From Massilia sp. Root351 (GTDB lineage: Bacteria > Pseudomonadota > Gammaproteobacteria > Burkholderiales > Burkholderiaceae_D), in NCBI RefSeq assembly GCF_001425045.1, contig NZ_LMDJ01000033.1:2463-66462 (forward strand): DNA of 64,000 bases, read 5' to 3'. This document shows, one piece after another, positions 42,085 through 51,143 of this stretch. The first letter of the stretch is position 1. The number at the start of each line of letters is the position of its first letter. Below the pieces are notes generated by a model. That model searched no databases. It was not told the origin of the DNA and saw only the letters and a program-made list of their open reading frames with translations. The translations under genes were made by a program, and so were the position numbers.

Positions 42085-45000
42085 TCATGCTTCCTTCTCT
42101 AGGATGGCGCGGAGCGATTGCCGCACTGCGTCGAATTCCCGCTCCATGCCGGAGAGCAGGGGCAGGGCGCCATCGGGGAGGCCGGCGCTGGCCAGGTGTT
42201 CAAGTTCCTTGCACAGCGCCGCCAGGGCGTCGGCCCCGACGTTGGCGCTGCTCGATTTCAGGCTGTGGGCGGTGCGGCGCAGGAGCTCGGCGCTGCCCTC
42301 GGATATGTCCCCGGCGCCATCCGCGCCCGCTTGCAGCGCCACGCGCAGTGCCGCCAGGTGGCGCGGCGTGTCGGCCAGGAAGGCTTGCAGCACGCGCTGG
42401 AGCAACGCGCCGCCCTGGCCGGGGCGCAGGGCGCGGATATAGTCCAGCGCTTGCGCATTGATGGTTGCCGGCGCCGCTGCCGCGGCGGCGCCGGCCGGAT
42501 CGCCAGCCAGCATAGGGGTACCGGGCTCCTCGCCGTCGCCGTCGCCGGCGTGGCTGGCGGCGTCGCGCGCCAGCGTGGCGGCCAGGGGCAGGGCGATCCA
42601 ATGCGCCAGGGTGGCGCCAAGGCCTTGCTGCGTGAAGGGCTTGCTCAGGTAGTCGTCCATGCCGGCCGCCAGGCAGGTTTCGCGGTCGCCCGGCATGGCG
42701 TTGGCGGTGATGGCCACCACCGGCAGGTGCTGCGCCGCGCCGCGCTGCTGCTCGCGGCGGCGGATCTCGGCCGTGGCCGCCATGCCGTCCATCACCGGCA
42801 TCTGGCAGTCCATCAGCACCAGGTCGAACTGGTTTTCACGCACCGCGTCGAGCGCTTCGGCGCCGTTGGTCGCCAGGCTGACGTCCAGGCCCAGCTCGTG
42901 CAGCATGGCCGATGCCACTTCCACGTTGACCGGGTTGTCTTCCGCCAGCAGGACCCGGTTGCGCTGCCGCGCGCGCGGCCTGCCGGCGCCGGGCGCGGGG
43001 GACAGCGGCGCGGCAGGGGGGGCGGCGGACGCGGCCGCGGCAGCAGTGCGGCGCGCGGCCTGCGCCGTGACGCCAGCCGTGGGCGCCGGCCCGGCCGACC
43101 GGCCCGCCTGGCTGGCGCTGCCGCCCGCGCTGCTGCCGCCGCGCGCAGGCGACACGACGCAGTCGTACAGGTCGCAGGCGCGGGGCGGCTTGATGAGCTG
43201 GAACGCCACGCCCGCCTCGCGCCGCTGGCGCGTGTCGGCCGCGTTGCGCTCGTCGCTCAGCAGCAGCAGGCGCACGGCGGCGATGGCCGGATCGGCCTTG
43301 ATCTCGGCCGCCAGCATCAGGCCGCTGCCCAGGCGCTGGTCCATGTCCAGCAGCGCCACGTCGTACGGGTGGCCGCGCGCAGCCGCCTCGTGCAGCATGC
43401 GCAGCGCCGCCTCCGCGCCGGCGGCGCTGTCGCAGTGCAGCTGCCAGCGCGCCAGCTGGCGTTCCAGCAGCATCCGGCGCTCGCTGTGATGATCGACGAT
43501 CAAGGCCCGCATCCCCAAAGTCAAGTTGTGCTCGAACGACGCATCGTCTGCCTCGACGCGGCGCTTGTCGAACTGTACGGCGAACCAAAAGATCGAGCCT
43601 TGCGTTAGAGCATGGTCAACGCCGATAGTGCCGCCCATCAGTTCCACCAGTTGTTTGGAGATCGCCAGTCCCAGGCCGGTACCGCCGTGCTTGCGGGTGG
43701 TCGATCCGTCCGCTTGCGAGAAGGAATCGAAAATGCGGGCGCGCGCTTCGCGCGCGACGCCGATGCCGCTGTCGTGCACCTCGAAGCGCAGGCCGACCGC
43801 TTGCGCATCCTCGCTGGCAACGTGCACCTTGACCGTGATCTTGCCGGTCTCGGTGAACTTGATGGCGTTGCCCAGCAAGTTGAACAGCACCTGGCGCAGC
43901 CGGTTCGGATCGCCGCAAATGGCCACCGGGATGTCGTTGGCGATGATGAACTCCAGCAGGATGCGCTTGGCCTGCGCCTGCGGCGAAAACACATTGTCGA
44001 TGTCGTCCAGCAGCTCGCGGAAATTGAAGTGGATGTACTCCACCGTCAGCTTGCCGGCCTCGATCTTGGAGAAATCCAGAATGTCGTTGATGATGAACAA
44101 TAAGTGCTCGCCGGATCGCTTGACCATGCTGGTGTAGTGGCGCTGCTGTGCCGTGAGCGGCGAGGCCAGCAATAGCTCCGTCATGCCCAGCACGCCATTC
44201 ATCGGCGTGCGGATTTCGTGGCTCATGGTGGCCAGGAAATTGCTCTTGGCCCGGCTGGCCGCCTCGGCCGCATTCTTGGCTTTTTCCAGCTGCTCGGTGC
44301 GCACCCCCACCTGGCGTTCCAGCTGGTCGCGGTACTGCGCCAGCTTGGCGTCGCGGCTGGCGACCTGCACCAGCATGTCGTTGAAGCTGTCGATCAGGGC
44401 GCCCAGCTCGTCGCTGCGCGCGTGCAGCACCGGCGCGCCAGGCTGGCCGTCGGCCGTCTGGCGCGCGGCGGCGATCAGGTTGGCGATCGGCTCGGCAATG
44501 TTGTCGCGGAAGCGGCGCGCCAGCAACAGCGCCACGCAGGACGACAGCAGTGCCGCGGCCGCGCCCGCCGCCAGGTTTTGCAGCACATCGCGCCACATGC
44601 GCGGCAGCCCGGCCTCCACCATCACGGCGCCCACCTGGTCGTGCTGGAAATGCACGCCGCGGAACTGGCGCAGGCCCGGCGCCCACAGCGGGCCGCTCAG
44701 TTCATACGCGCCGGCCTTGCCCAGTGCGGCCAGCGTGCCCGGCGCCAGGTCTGGCGGCGGCAGCCGCTCATGGCGCGGACTGATGCGCGACAGCAGCCTG
44801 CCGTCGCGGTCGAACAGCGCCACCTGGCGGATGTCGTCGCGGCCCTCGAAGCTGGCTTGGGCCAGCGCCTGCTCGCCTTGCGCTGGATCAACATACAGCA
44901 GCGCGATGTCGCTGCCGGCGGCCAGGCTGCCGGCCAGTGCGTACAGCTGGCGCCGTTCCTGCTCGAGCTGGCTCATGACGTGGGTGGTGGCGAACACGGC

Positions 45001-45087
45001 GAACGCCAGCAAGAGCGCGCCGCCGGTCGACAGCGCGCTGATCAAGGTGAGTTTCCGGCTCAGGCCGGAGCGTTCGAAGCTGAACAT
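42085..45087 (-). CDS. BarA-like hybrid histidine kinase with two receivers and HPt
   Basis: 1,000 aa. Two membrane helices (about 13-35 and 170-190) flank a CHASE8-like periplasmic domain, followed by HAMP (about 192-245). HisKA has phospho-His290 in NFLATMSHEIRTPMNG; the HATPase has N (NLLGNAIKF) and G1/G2 boxes (DSGIGVA, GGTGLGLAI). A first, divergent receiver (about 535-655) with DHHSERR lies before an Ala-rich linker. A second, canonical receiver (about 725-840) has LVLMDCQMPVMDG. HPt near the end has LLRRTAHSLKSSSANVG. It is a full phosphorelay in one chain, coupled to the c-di-GMP gene. Confidence 0.94.
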   Translation of the reverse strand: MFSFERSGLSRKLTLISALSTGGALLLAFAVFATTHVMSQLEQERRQLYALAGSLAAGSDIALLYVDPAQGEQALAQASFEGRDDIRQVALFDRDGRLLSRISPRHERLPPPDLAPGTLAALGKAGAYELSGPLWAPGLRQFRGVHFQHDQVGAVMVEAGLPRMWRDVLQNLAAGAAAALLSSCVALLLARRFRDNIAEPIANLIAAARQTADGQPGAPVLHARSDELGALIDSFNDMLVQVASRDAKLAQYRDQLERQVGVRTEQLEKAKNAAEAASRAKSNFLATMSHEIRTPMNGVLGMTELLLASPLTAQQRHYTSMVKRSGEHLLFIINDILDFSKIEAGKLTVEYIHFNFRELLDDIDNVFSPQAQAKRILLEFIIANDIPVAICGDPNRLRQVLFNLLGNAIKFTETGKITVKVHVASEDAQAVGLRFEVHDSGIGVAREARARIFDSFSQADGSTTRKHGGTGLGLAISKQLVELMGGTIGVDHALTQGSIFWFAVQFDKRRVEADDASFEHNLTLGMRALIVDHHSERRMLLERQLARWQLHCDSAAGAEAALRMLHEAAARGHPYDVALLDMDQRLGSGLMLAAEIKADPAIAAVRLLLLSDERNAADTRQRREAGVAFQLIKPPRACDLYDCVVSPARGGSSAGGSASQAGRSAGPAPTAGVTAQAARRTAAAAASAAPPAAPLSPAPGAGRPRARQRNRVLLAEDNPVNVEVASAMLHELGLDVSLATNGAEALDAVRENQFDLVLMDCQMPVMDGMAATAEIRRREQQRGAAQHLPVVAITANAMPGDRETCLAAGMDDYLSKPFTQQGLGATLAHWIALPLAATLARDAASHAGDGDGEEPGTPMLAGDPAGAAAAAAPATINAQALDYIRALRPGQGGALLQRVLQAFLADTPRHLAALRVALQAGADGAGDISEGSAELLRRTAHSLKSSSANVGADALAALCKELEHLASAGLPDGALPLLSGMEREFDAVRQSLRAILEKEA

Positions 45088-45213
45088 ATGCCGGTCCTGG
45101 CAATTTCCGTTAGGAAAAATATAACTGCCAGGAAATCCGACACCTTGATTTATATCTAATGTTGAGCGCTTTGCCCCGGGCTTAGCCCACCTTCGGCCCC
45201 CTTTTCAGCGCTG

Positions 45214-46569
45214 TCAGCGGTAATCCTCGGCCGCCAGGCCGTATTTCTGCATCTTGTGGTACATGGTCTGCTTCGGCAGGCCCAGCGCGGCGCAGGCTTC
45301 GGCCACGCTGCCGCCGGCCGCGCGCAGCGCCTGCTCGATCAGCATGCGTTCGAATGCGCTGACCTGGTCGGCCAGCGGCGCCGGCGGCGCGGCCTCGGCG
45401 CGGGCGGACAAGCCCAGCACGAAGCGGTCGGCCGCGTTGCGCAATTCGCGCACGTTGCCGGGCCAGTCCTGCGCCATCAGCTGCTGCATCTGTGCGGCGG
45501 GCACCACCGGGCAGGCACGCTTGTAGCGCGCCGCCGCGTCCTGCATGAAATGCTCGAACAGCAGCGGGATGTCTTCGCGGCGCTCGCGCAGCGGCGGAAT
45601 GTGCAGCACGATCAGGTTCAGCCGGTAGTACAGGTCGGGACGGAACTTGCCCTGGTCCGAATAGTCCTTCAGGTCTTCCTTCGAGGCCGCGATCACGCGC
45701 ACGTCGAGCGGCACCGGGGTATTCGAGCCCAGGCGCTGGATGCAGCGTTCCTGCAGCACGCGCAGCAGCTTGACCTGCATGGCCAGCGGCAGGCTCTCGA
45801 TCTCGTCCAGGAACAGCGTGCCGCGCGAGGCGTGCTCGATTTTGCCGATCTGGCGCTTGGCCGCGCCGGTGAACGCGCCCGCCTCGTGGCCGAACAGCTC
45901 GCTCTCGAAGATGGTTTCCGGGATGGCGCCGCAATTGACCGGCACGTACTGGTGCTTGCCGCGCTCGCTGAACTGGTGCAGGCAGCGCGCCACCAGTTCC
46001 TTGCCGGTGCCGGTTTCGCCGTAGATCAGCACATCGGCCGGCTGGCCGGCCACGTCCAGGATCACCTGCCGCAACGCCTGCATGGCAGGGGCATTGCCCA
46101 GCAGATAAGCGTCGATGCCGGCGCTGTGCGCCAGGCGCTGGCGCAGCGTGCGTACTTCCAGCTGCAGGCGGCGCTTGTCGGCTGCGCGCCGCACCACCTC
46201 GGCCAACTGCTCGGAGGAGTAGGGCTTTTCAATGAAGTCGTAGGCGCCGTCGTGCATGGCCTGCACCGCCATCGCGATGTCGCCGTGGCCGGTGACCAGG
46301 ATCACCGGCAGGTCGGCGTCGATGGCGCGCGCTGCGGCCAGCAGTTCCAGCCCGCTCATGCCGGGCAAGCGCACGTCGCTCACCAGCACCGCCGCACAGT
46401 GCGGCTGCAGCAGCTTGGCCACCGGCTCGGCGCTGTCGTAGCTGTGCACGAGGAAGCCGGCCAGGTCCAGCGCCTGCGCGCTGCCGGCGCGCACGGTGGG
46501 GTCGTCCTCCACCAGGAGGACCTGGATGTCGTTGATCGGCGTGTCGCCCTGCGGCATGGTATCCATCAT
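45214..46569 (-). CDS. dctD: DctD, sigma-54 activator for C4-dicarboxylate uptake
   Basis: Response regulator partner of DctB. Receiver (about 15-130) with Asp65 (VLVSDVRLPG); AAA+ domain (about 155-385) with Walker A GETGTGKE and the sigma-54-contacting GAFTGA loop; Fis-type helix-turn-helix at the C-terminus (AEACAALGLPKQTMYHKMQ). Its start is one of two ATGs (46569/46566) after AGGAG, overlapping the dctB stop by 4 bp. It should drive the -24/-12 promoter of dctA. 451 aa. Confidence 0.95.
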   Translation of the reverse strand: MMDTMPQGDTPINDIQVLLVEDDPTVRAGSAQALDLAGFLVHSYDSAEPVAKLLQPHCAAVLVSDVRLPGMSGLELLAAARAIDADLPVILVTGHGDIAMAVQAMHDGAYDFIEKPYSSEQLAEVVRRAADKRRLQLEVRTLRQRLAHSAGIDAYLLGNAPAMQALRQVILDVAGQPADVLIYGETGTGKELVARCLHQFSERGKHQYVPVNCGAIPETIFESELFGHEAGAFTGAAKRQIGKIEHASRGTLFLDEIESLPLAMQVKLLRVLQERCIQRLGSNTPVPLDVRVIAASKEDLKDYSDQGKFRPDLYYRLNLIVLHIPPLRERREDIPLLFEHFMQDAAARYKRACPVVPAAQMQQLMAQDWPGNVRELRNAADRFVLGLSARAEAAPPAPLADQVSAFERMLIEQALRAAGGSVAEACAALGLPKQTMYHKMQKYGLAAEDYR

Positions 46570-48428
46570 GTCTCCTGTGCCGCTTTGAGTTCGATGACGA
46601 AGCAGGCGCCGGCACTGGCCTGTTCCGCCCGTAAGCTGCCGCCGAAGTCGCGGATGATTTGTTCTGAAATGGCCAGGCCCAGGCCGAGCCCCTCGCCTTG
46701 CGGCTTGGAGGTGTAAAACGGTTCGAACAGGCGCTGGCGCGCTTCTTCGCTCAGGCCGGGGCCGCTGTCCGCGACCCGGATGAACACCCGCTCCGGCGTG
46801 CTGTTCACATCCAGCCGCAGCTGGCGCACCGGGCAGCCTGCCATCGAGTCGAGCGCATTGGTCATCAGGTTCAGCAGCACCTGCTCGAGCCGGTTGCTGT
46901 CGCACAGCGCGTAAATGTCGGCCTGGTCAATGTTCAGCTGGAAGCCGACCTTGTCCAGCTGCAGGCGGCGCTCCACCAGCACCATGGCGTTGGAAATCGA
47001 GGTGTGGATGGACACCGCCGCCAGCTCGGCGTTGGACTTGCGGGCGAAGCTCTTCAGCTTGCCGGTGATGGTGCCCATCCGCGCCACCACCTGGGAAATG
47101 GTTTTCAGGTTGTTGCGCACGTCCTCCATGCGGCCGCGCTCGAACAGCAGCACCGCGTTGTCGGACATGGTGCGCAGCGCCGTCAGCGGCTGGTTCAGCT
47201 CGTGCGTGATGCTGGCCGACATCTGCCCCAGCACCGCCATCTTGCCGGCCTGGAACAGCTCGTTTTGCGTGATGTGCAGCTGCTGTTCGGCCTGGCGCCG
47301 CACGTCCACTTCCTTGCTCAAGTCCTGCGTCATGCGGGCCAGGCTGGCGGTGCGCTCGTCCACCATGCGCTCCAGGTTGCCGTACGCGTGCTGCATGTCT
47401 TCCTTGGACTGCACGCGCTGGCGCCAGTACAGGAACAGCAGCACCAGGAAGCCGTAGGCCAGCAGCGCGAACAGGAAGGCCACGCGGGCGTTGCCGCGCG
47501 CCGCGCTCAGGTCGGACAGGTAGACGAAGGTCCAGTCGCGCGGCGCCAGCGAGCGGGTTTGCGCCAGCATGCGCGGCGGGGCGTTGGCCAGGCCGTTGTT
47601 GCTGTCGCGGATGGCCAGCAGGCGGGTGCCGTTCGACAGCGGCTCGTCGTGCGCCAGCGTGAGCGCGGGCAGCGCCTGCTCATGGTACTGGCGCGTCTGC
47701 TCCAGCTCGGCGCGCACGCTGGCCGGCAGCGGCCGCAGGGTCTTGAATTTCCAGGCCGAGGCCGAACTGAGGAAGAGCACGCCGTTCGGGTCCACCAGCG
47801 CCACCTTGTCGGCGCCCTGTGCCCAGCTCAGCTGCTGGCTTTCGATGCTGACCTTGATGGCGGCCACGCCCAGCATGCGGCCGTCCTTGTAGATGCCGTG
47901 CGCGTAGAAGTAGCCCGGCTCCAGGCTGGTGGTGCCCACGCCGTAGAAGCCGCCGGGCTGGCCGCGCAGCGCGTTGCGGATATAGGGCCGGAAGTTGACG
48001 TCGTCGCCGACAAAGCTGTCCTTGCTGCGCCAATTGCTGGCCGCCTGCGTGCGGCCCTGCAGGTTGACGATGTAGATATTGCTGGAGCCGGCCTTGTGGT
48101 TCAGGCCTTCCAGGTATTCGTTGACGCTGTTGCGCAAGTCCTCGTCGCCGGGCTTTTCCAGCAGGGCCACCACGTCCTTTTCCAGCTCCAGCATGCGCGG
48201 CACCAGGTCGTACTTGTCGAGCAGGTTTTCCAGGCTGGTGGCGTACACCTCCAGCCGCTGCGCACCGGCTGCGCGCAGGCGGTCGGTGGTGACCAGGTTT
48301 ACCCACCAGTAGGCCAGGTAGGGCAGGGCCAGGCCGGCCAGCAGCACCAGGCCCCACACCGTGCGGACGTGATGGGGCCGGCGCATGTGCGCCTGGGCGG
48401 CAACGGTAGGGTCGGACTGGGCTAGCAT
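46566..48428 (-). CDS. dctB: DctB, C4-dicarboxylate sensor kinase
   Basis: 620-aa kinase with two membrane helices (about 22-44 and 328-350) bracketing a double-PAS periplasmic sensor. The sensor has the DctB-typical YFYAHGIYKDGRMLGVAAIKVS. A coiled coil follows, then HisKA with MSASITHELNQPLTALR and HATPase with NLMTNALDSM and DSGPGLSEE. Senses succinate, malate and fumarate. It directly precedes dctD. Confidence 0.95.
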   Translation of the reverse strand: MLAQSDPTVAAQAHMRRPHHVRTVWGLVLLAGLALPYLAYWWVNLVTTDRLRAAGAQRLEVYATSLENLLDKYDLVPRMLELEKDVVALLEKPGDEDLRNSVNEYLEGLNHKAGSSNIYIVNLQGRTQAASNWRSKDSFVGDDVNFRPYIRNALRGQPGGFYGVGTTSLEPGYFYAHGIYKDGRMLGVAAIKVSIESQQLSWAQGADKVALVDPNGVLFLSSASAWKFKTLRPLPASVRAELEQTRQYHEQALPALTLAHDEPLSNGTRLLAIRDSNNGLANAPPRMLAQTRSLAPRDWTFVYLSDLSAARGNARVAFLFALLAYGFLVLLFLYWRQRVQSKEDMQHAYGNLERMVDERTASLARMTQDLSKEVDVRRQAEQQLHITQNELFQAGKMAVLGQMSASITHELNQPLTALRTMSDNAVLLFERGRMEDVRNNLKTISQVVARMGTITGKLKSFARKSNAELAAVSIHTSISNAMVLVERRLQLDKVGFQLNIDQADIYALCDSNRLEQVLLNLMTNALDSMAGCPVRQLRLDVNSTPERVFIRVADSGPGLSEEARQRLFEPFYTSKPQGEGLGLGLAISEQIIRDFGGSLRAEQASAGACFVIELKAAQET

Positions 48429-48485
48429 CAGGCGCCACTATAGCAAACCTGCGCGCCCGCACCGGCGCGCGCGGTTCGCCCGGCC

Positions 48486-49574
48486 TTACAGCAGGTGGCG
48501 CAGGCCGATATTGATGGCGCTGTGGCCCTTGCCGTCATCGCTGGCGTTGCCCACCGTGAAGGCGGCGCCGTTGGTGTTGCGGATGCGGGCGTAGGCGGTG
48601 TACACGTCGGTGCGCTTGGACAGCGCGTACAGATAGGCCACGCCGTACTGGCGCGCGTCCTTGTCGGCGGCGCTGCGGTCGGCGTGCTGCACCACCGAGC
48701 CGGCGAAGCTGTGCGGGCCGAAGGTGGCGCACAGGCCCAGCAGCAGGTCGCGGCTGGCCGCGCCGGGCGCGCCCACCGGGCCCGCCGCCGACGTGCCCGA
48801 GCCGGCCAGCGTGGTCACGCCGGTGCCGGTGACGACCGTGCCCAGCACGCTGCCGCCCACCGTGCCCATGCCGCGGTTGGCGGCATAGGCGGCGTGCAGC
48901 TGGTAGGCGCCCAGCGTGTAGCGGGCAGCCAGCATGCTGTTGCGCGAGTGGGTGCTGGCCAGCGCGTCTTCGCGGCGGTGGTGCGCCAGCGACACGGCCA
49001 GCGGGCCGGCGCTGTAGCTGACGGCGCCGCTCAGCGTGCGCTTGCGGGTGCTGTTGCCGGCCACTTCGCCGGCGCCGTAGGCGAGGTTGGCGGACCAGCC
49101 GGCCAGCGCCGGCGTGGCGTACACCACCGCGTTGTCCATGCGTGCATTGGGCACCATCAGGTTGGCGGCCTGGCCGGCCAGGCCGTCGCCGAACGGGTCG
49201 GCCACGTCGCGCAGCACCTTGTAGTAGGGCGAATACTGGCGGCCGGCGCTGATGGTGCCGAGCGTGGTGCTGCCCAGCGACACATAGGACTGGCGGCCGA
49301 AAGTCAGCCCGCCCTGGCCGGACGCGCCGGTGTCGATGCTGACGCCGCTTTCCAGCACGAAGCCGGCCGACAGCCCGTTGCCCAGGTCTTCGGTGCCCTT
49401 GAAGCCGAGGCGCGAGCCGGAAGCCAGGCCGCTGCCGACCTTGGTGGTGGCGCCGTCGCCGCCGCGCTCGATCACCAGGCCGGCATCGGCCACGCCGTAC
49501 ACCTTGATGGCCGATTGCGCTTGCGCGGTGCAGCAGGCCAGGGCCAGCAGGGAAGTGGTAACGCTGTATTTCAT
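48486..49574 (-). CDS. Burkholderia-type general porin
   Basis: 362-aa outer-membrane trimeric beta-barrel: signal peptide MKYSVTTSLLALACCTAQAQ, then SAIKVYGVADAGLVIERG and the conserved RLGFKGTEDLGNGLSAGFVLE, ending in NIGLRHLL with an aromatic-poor C-terminus. Strong AAAGGAGACC RBS. The long frame back to 50600 is out-of-frame noise through dctA. It lies between dctA (30 bp away) and dctB (57 bp), so it likely belongs to the dicarboxylate regulon and supplies the outer-membrane route. Confidence 0.92.
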   Translation of the reverse strand: MKYSVTTSLLALACCTAQAQSAIKVYGVADAGLVIERGGDGATTKVGSGLASGSRLGFKGTEDLGNGLSAGFVLESGVSIDTGASGQGGLTFGRQSYVSLGSTTLGTISAGRQYSPYYKVLRDVADPFGDGLAGQAANLMVPNARMDNAVVYATPALAGWSANLAYGAGEVAGNSTRKRTLSGAVSYSAGPLAVSLAHHRREDALASTHSRNSMLAARYTLGAYQLHAAYAANRGMGTVGGSVLGTVVTGTGVTTLAGSGTSAAGPVGAPGAASRDLLLGLCATFGPHSFAGSVVQHADRSAADKDARQYGVAYLYALSKRTDVYTAYARIRNTNGAAFTVGNASDDGKGHSAINIGLRHLL

Positions 49575-49603
49575 AAGGTCTCCTTTGATTGCGATGGTTT
49601 TAG

Positions 49604-50881
49604 TTATGCGGCGCGCACGTAGGCGTGCTCGTCCGTTTTGTCTTTTTCTTCGTCGCCCAGCGCGCCTTCCCACTTCGCCACCACGGCGGTGGCGACGGCG
49701 TTGCCGACGGCGTTGGTGGCCGAGCGGCCCATGTCGAGGAACTGGTCCACGCCCATCAGCAGCAGCAGGCCGGCTTCCGGAATGTTGAACTGGGTCAAGG
49801 TGGCGGCGATGACCACCAGCGAGGCGCGCGGCACGCCGGCCATGCCCTTGGAGGTCAGCATCAACAGCAGCAGCATGGTGATCTGGGTGCCGACCGACAG
49901 GTCGATGCCGTAAGCTTGCGCGATGAACAGCACGGCGAAGGTGCAGTACATCATCGAGCCGTCCAGGTTGAAGGAATAGCCCATCGGCAGCACGAAGCTG
50001 GAGATGCGGCGCTGCACGCCGAACTTGTCCAGCGCCACCAGCAGTTTCGGGTAGGCCGCTTCGGAACTGGCGGTGGAGAAAGCCAGCAGGAAAGGTTCGC
50101 GGATCAGGCCGACCAGGCGGAACACGCGCGGACCGAGCACGGCGAAACCGGCGCCGATCAGCAGCGCCCACAGGCAGAACAGGCCCAGGTAGAAACCGCC
50201 CATGAACTTGGCGAACGTGGCCAGGATGCCCAGGCCGTTGGTGGTGACCACCGACGCCATGGCGGCGAACACGGCCAGCGGGGCCAGGTTCATGATGGCG
50301 CCGGTAATGCGCAGCATCACTTGCGCCAGCTCGTCGATCACGGCCAGCAGGCGCTTGCCGGAATCGCCCAGCGCGCCCAGTGCGGAACCGAAGAAGATGG
50401 AGAACACCAGCACTTGCAGGATCTCGTTGTTGGCCATGGCCTCGATCGGCGACTTCGGCACCACGTGGCTGATGAAGTCCTTCAGCGTGAAGGCCGAGGT
50501 CTTCAGGCCGGTGCTGGCGTCGATGGCGGGCAGCGGCAGGCCGAGGTTGGTGCCCAGCTGCATCAGGTTCGACAGGATCATGCCCAGTGCGAGCGAGCAC
50601 AGCGAGGCGACGATGAACCAGGCGAAAGCCTTGGCGCCGATGCGGCCGGCGGCCTTGCCGTCGCTCAGGTTGGCGATGCCGACGGTGAGGGTGGAGAACA
50701 CCAGCAGTGCGATGATCATCTTGATCAGGCGCAGGAAGATGTCGGTCACCAGGGAGATGTGGGCGGAAATGTCGGCGGTGAGCTTCTTGTCAGGGAACAC
50801 CGTGTGACAGGCATAGCCGACGGCGATGCCGAGCAGCATCGCAATCAGGATGTAGAGGGTGAGGGGGCGCTTCTTTTGCAT
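49604..50881 (-). CDS. dctA: DctA, C4-dicarboxylate/proton symporter
   Basis: Inner-membrane transporter of succinate, fumarate and malate (SLC1/DAACS fold). 425 aa with about eight helices and two re-entrant loops; the conserved serine-rich FLLAFSTASSEAAYPKLL, PMGYSFNLDGSMMY and LLLLMGVDQFLDMGRSATNAVGN motifs are complete. It is the first gene of the dctA-porin-dctBD unit, with a sigma-54 promoter 56 bp upstream. Confidence 0.95.
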   Translation of the reverse strand: MQKKRPLTLYILIAMLLGIAVGYACHTVFPDKKLTADISAHISLVTDIFLRLIKMIIALLVFSTLTVGIANLSDGKAAGRIGAKAFAWFIVASLCSLALGMILSNLMQLGTNLGLPLPAIDASTGLKTSAFTLKDFISHVVPKSPIEAMANNEILQVLVFSIFFGSALGALGDSGKRLLAVIDELAQVMLRITGAIMNLAPLAVFAAMASVVTTNGLGILATFAKFMGGFYLGLFCLWALLIGAGFAVLGPRVFRLVGLIREPFLLAFSTASSEAAYPKLLVALDKFGVQRRISSFVLPMGYSFNLDGSMMYCTFAVLFIAQAYGIDLSVGTQITMLLLLMLTSKGMAGVPRASLVVIAATLTQFNIPEAGLLLLMGVDQFLDMGRSATNAVGNAVATAVVAKWEGALGDEEKDKTDEHAYVRAA

Positions 50882-50936
50882 ACCGGTCTCCGTTTGTAGT
50901 CAGGTCCCCGCGCGGAAGGCGGAGTCCTGCCTCTTT

Positions 50937-50952
50937 AGCAAGCGGTGTGCCT
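50937..50952 (-). promoter_or_regulatory. Sigma-54 (-24/-12) promoter of dctA
   Basis: On the minus strand AGGCAC-ACCGC-TTGCT has the invariant GG and GC separated by 10 bp and matches consensus TGGCAC-N5-TTGC in all but the first base. Transcription would start near 50926, giving a ~45-nt leader to the ATG at 50881. DctD, encoded in the same unit, is the expected activator. Confidence 0.82.
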
Positions 50953-51004
50953 GCCGTTTTCATGGACGGAATTGCCGGTAAGTGATTGATTTATAAGGTG
51001 GTGG

Positions 51005-51025
51005 GTAGCGTAATAATGCCGCTAC
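51005..51025. promoter_or_regulatory. Possible DctD enhancer site
   Basis: The inverted repeat GTAGCG-N9-CGCTAC lies about 55-75 bp upstream of the -24 element of dctA, the usual range for an enhancer-binding site. Only one such repeat is clear, while DctD normally uses two sites, so this is tentative. Confidence 0.35.
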
Positions 51026-51143
51026 GCAAGCTTCTCGTCCCGATGTTTGGACGGCTTGGGCGGCTTGCGTCTGAATTGTTGGATGGGCCGGCGCCGCCGC
51101 CGTTGGCGGCCACGCCGGCTCTGCTGGCTGGTCCGGCTGGGCG

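Noticed and set aside
40617..42461. 614-aa plus-strand frame opposite the GGDEF-EAL gene
   Set aside because: Third-position GC bias keeps antisense frames open; no domain or RBS, and it crosses two real genes.
42118..43608. 496-aa plus-strand frame opposite the hybrid kinase
   Set aside because: Antisense to well-defined receiver and HPt domains; biased composition only.
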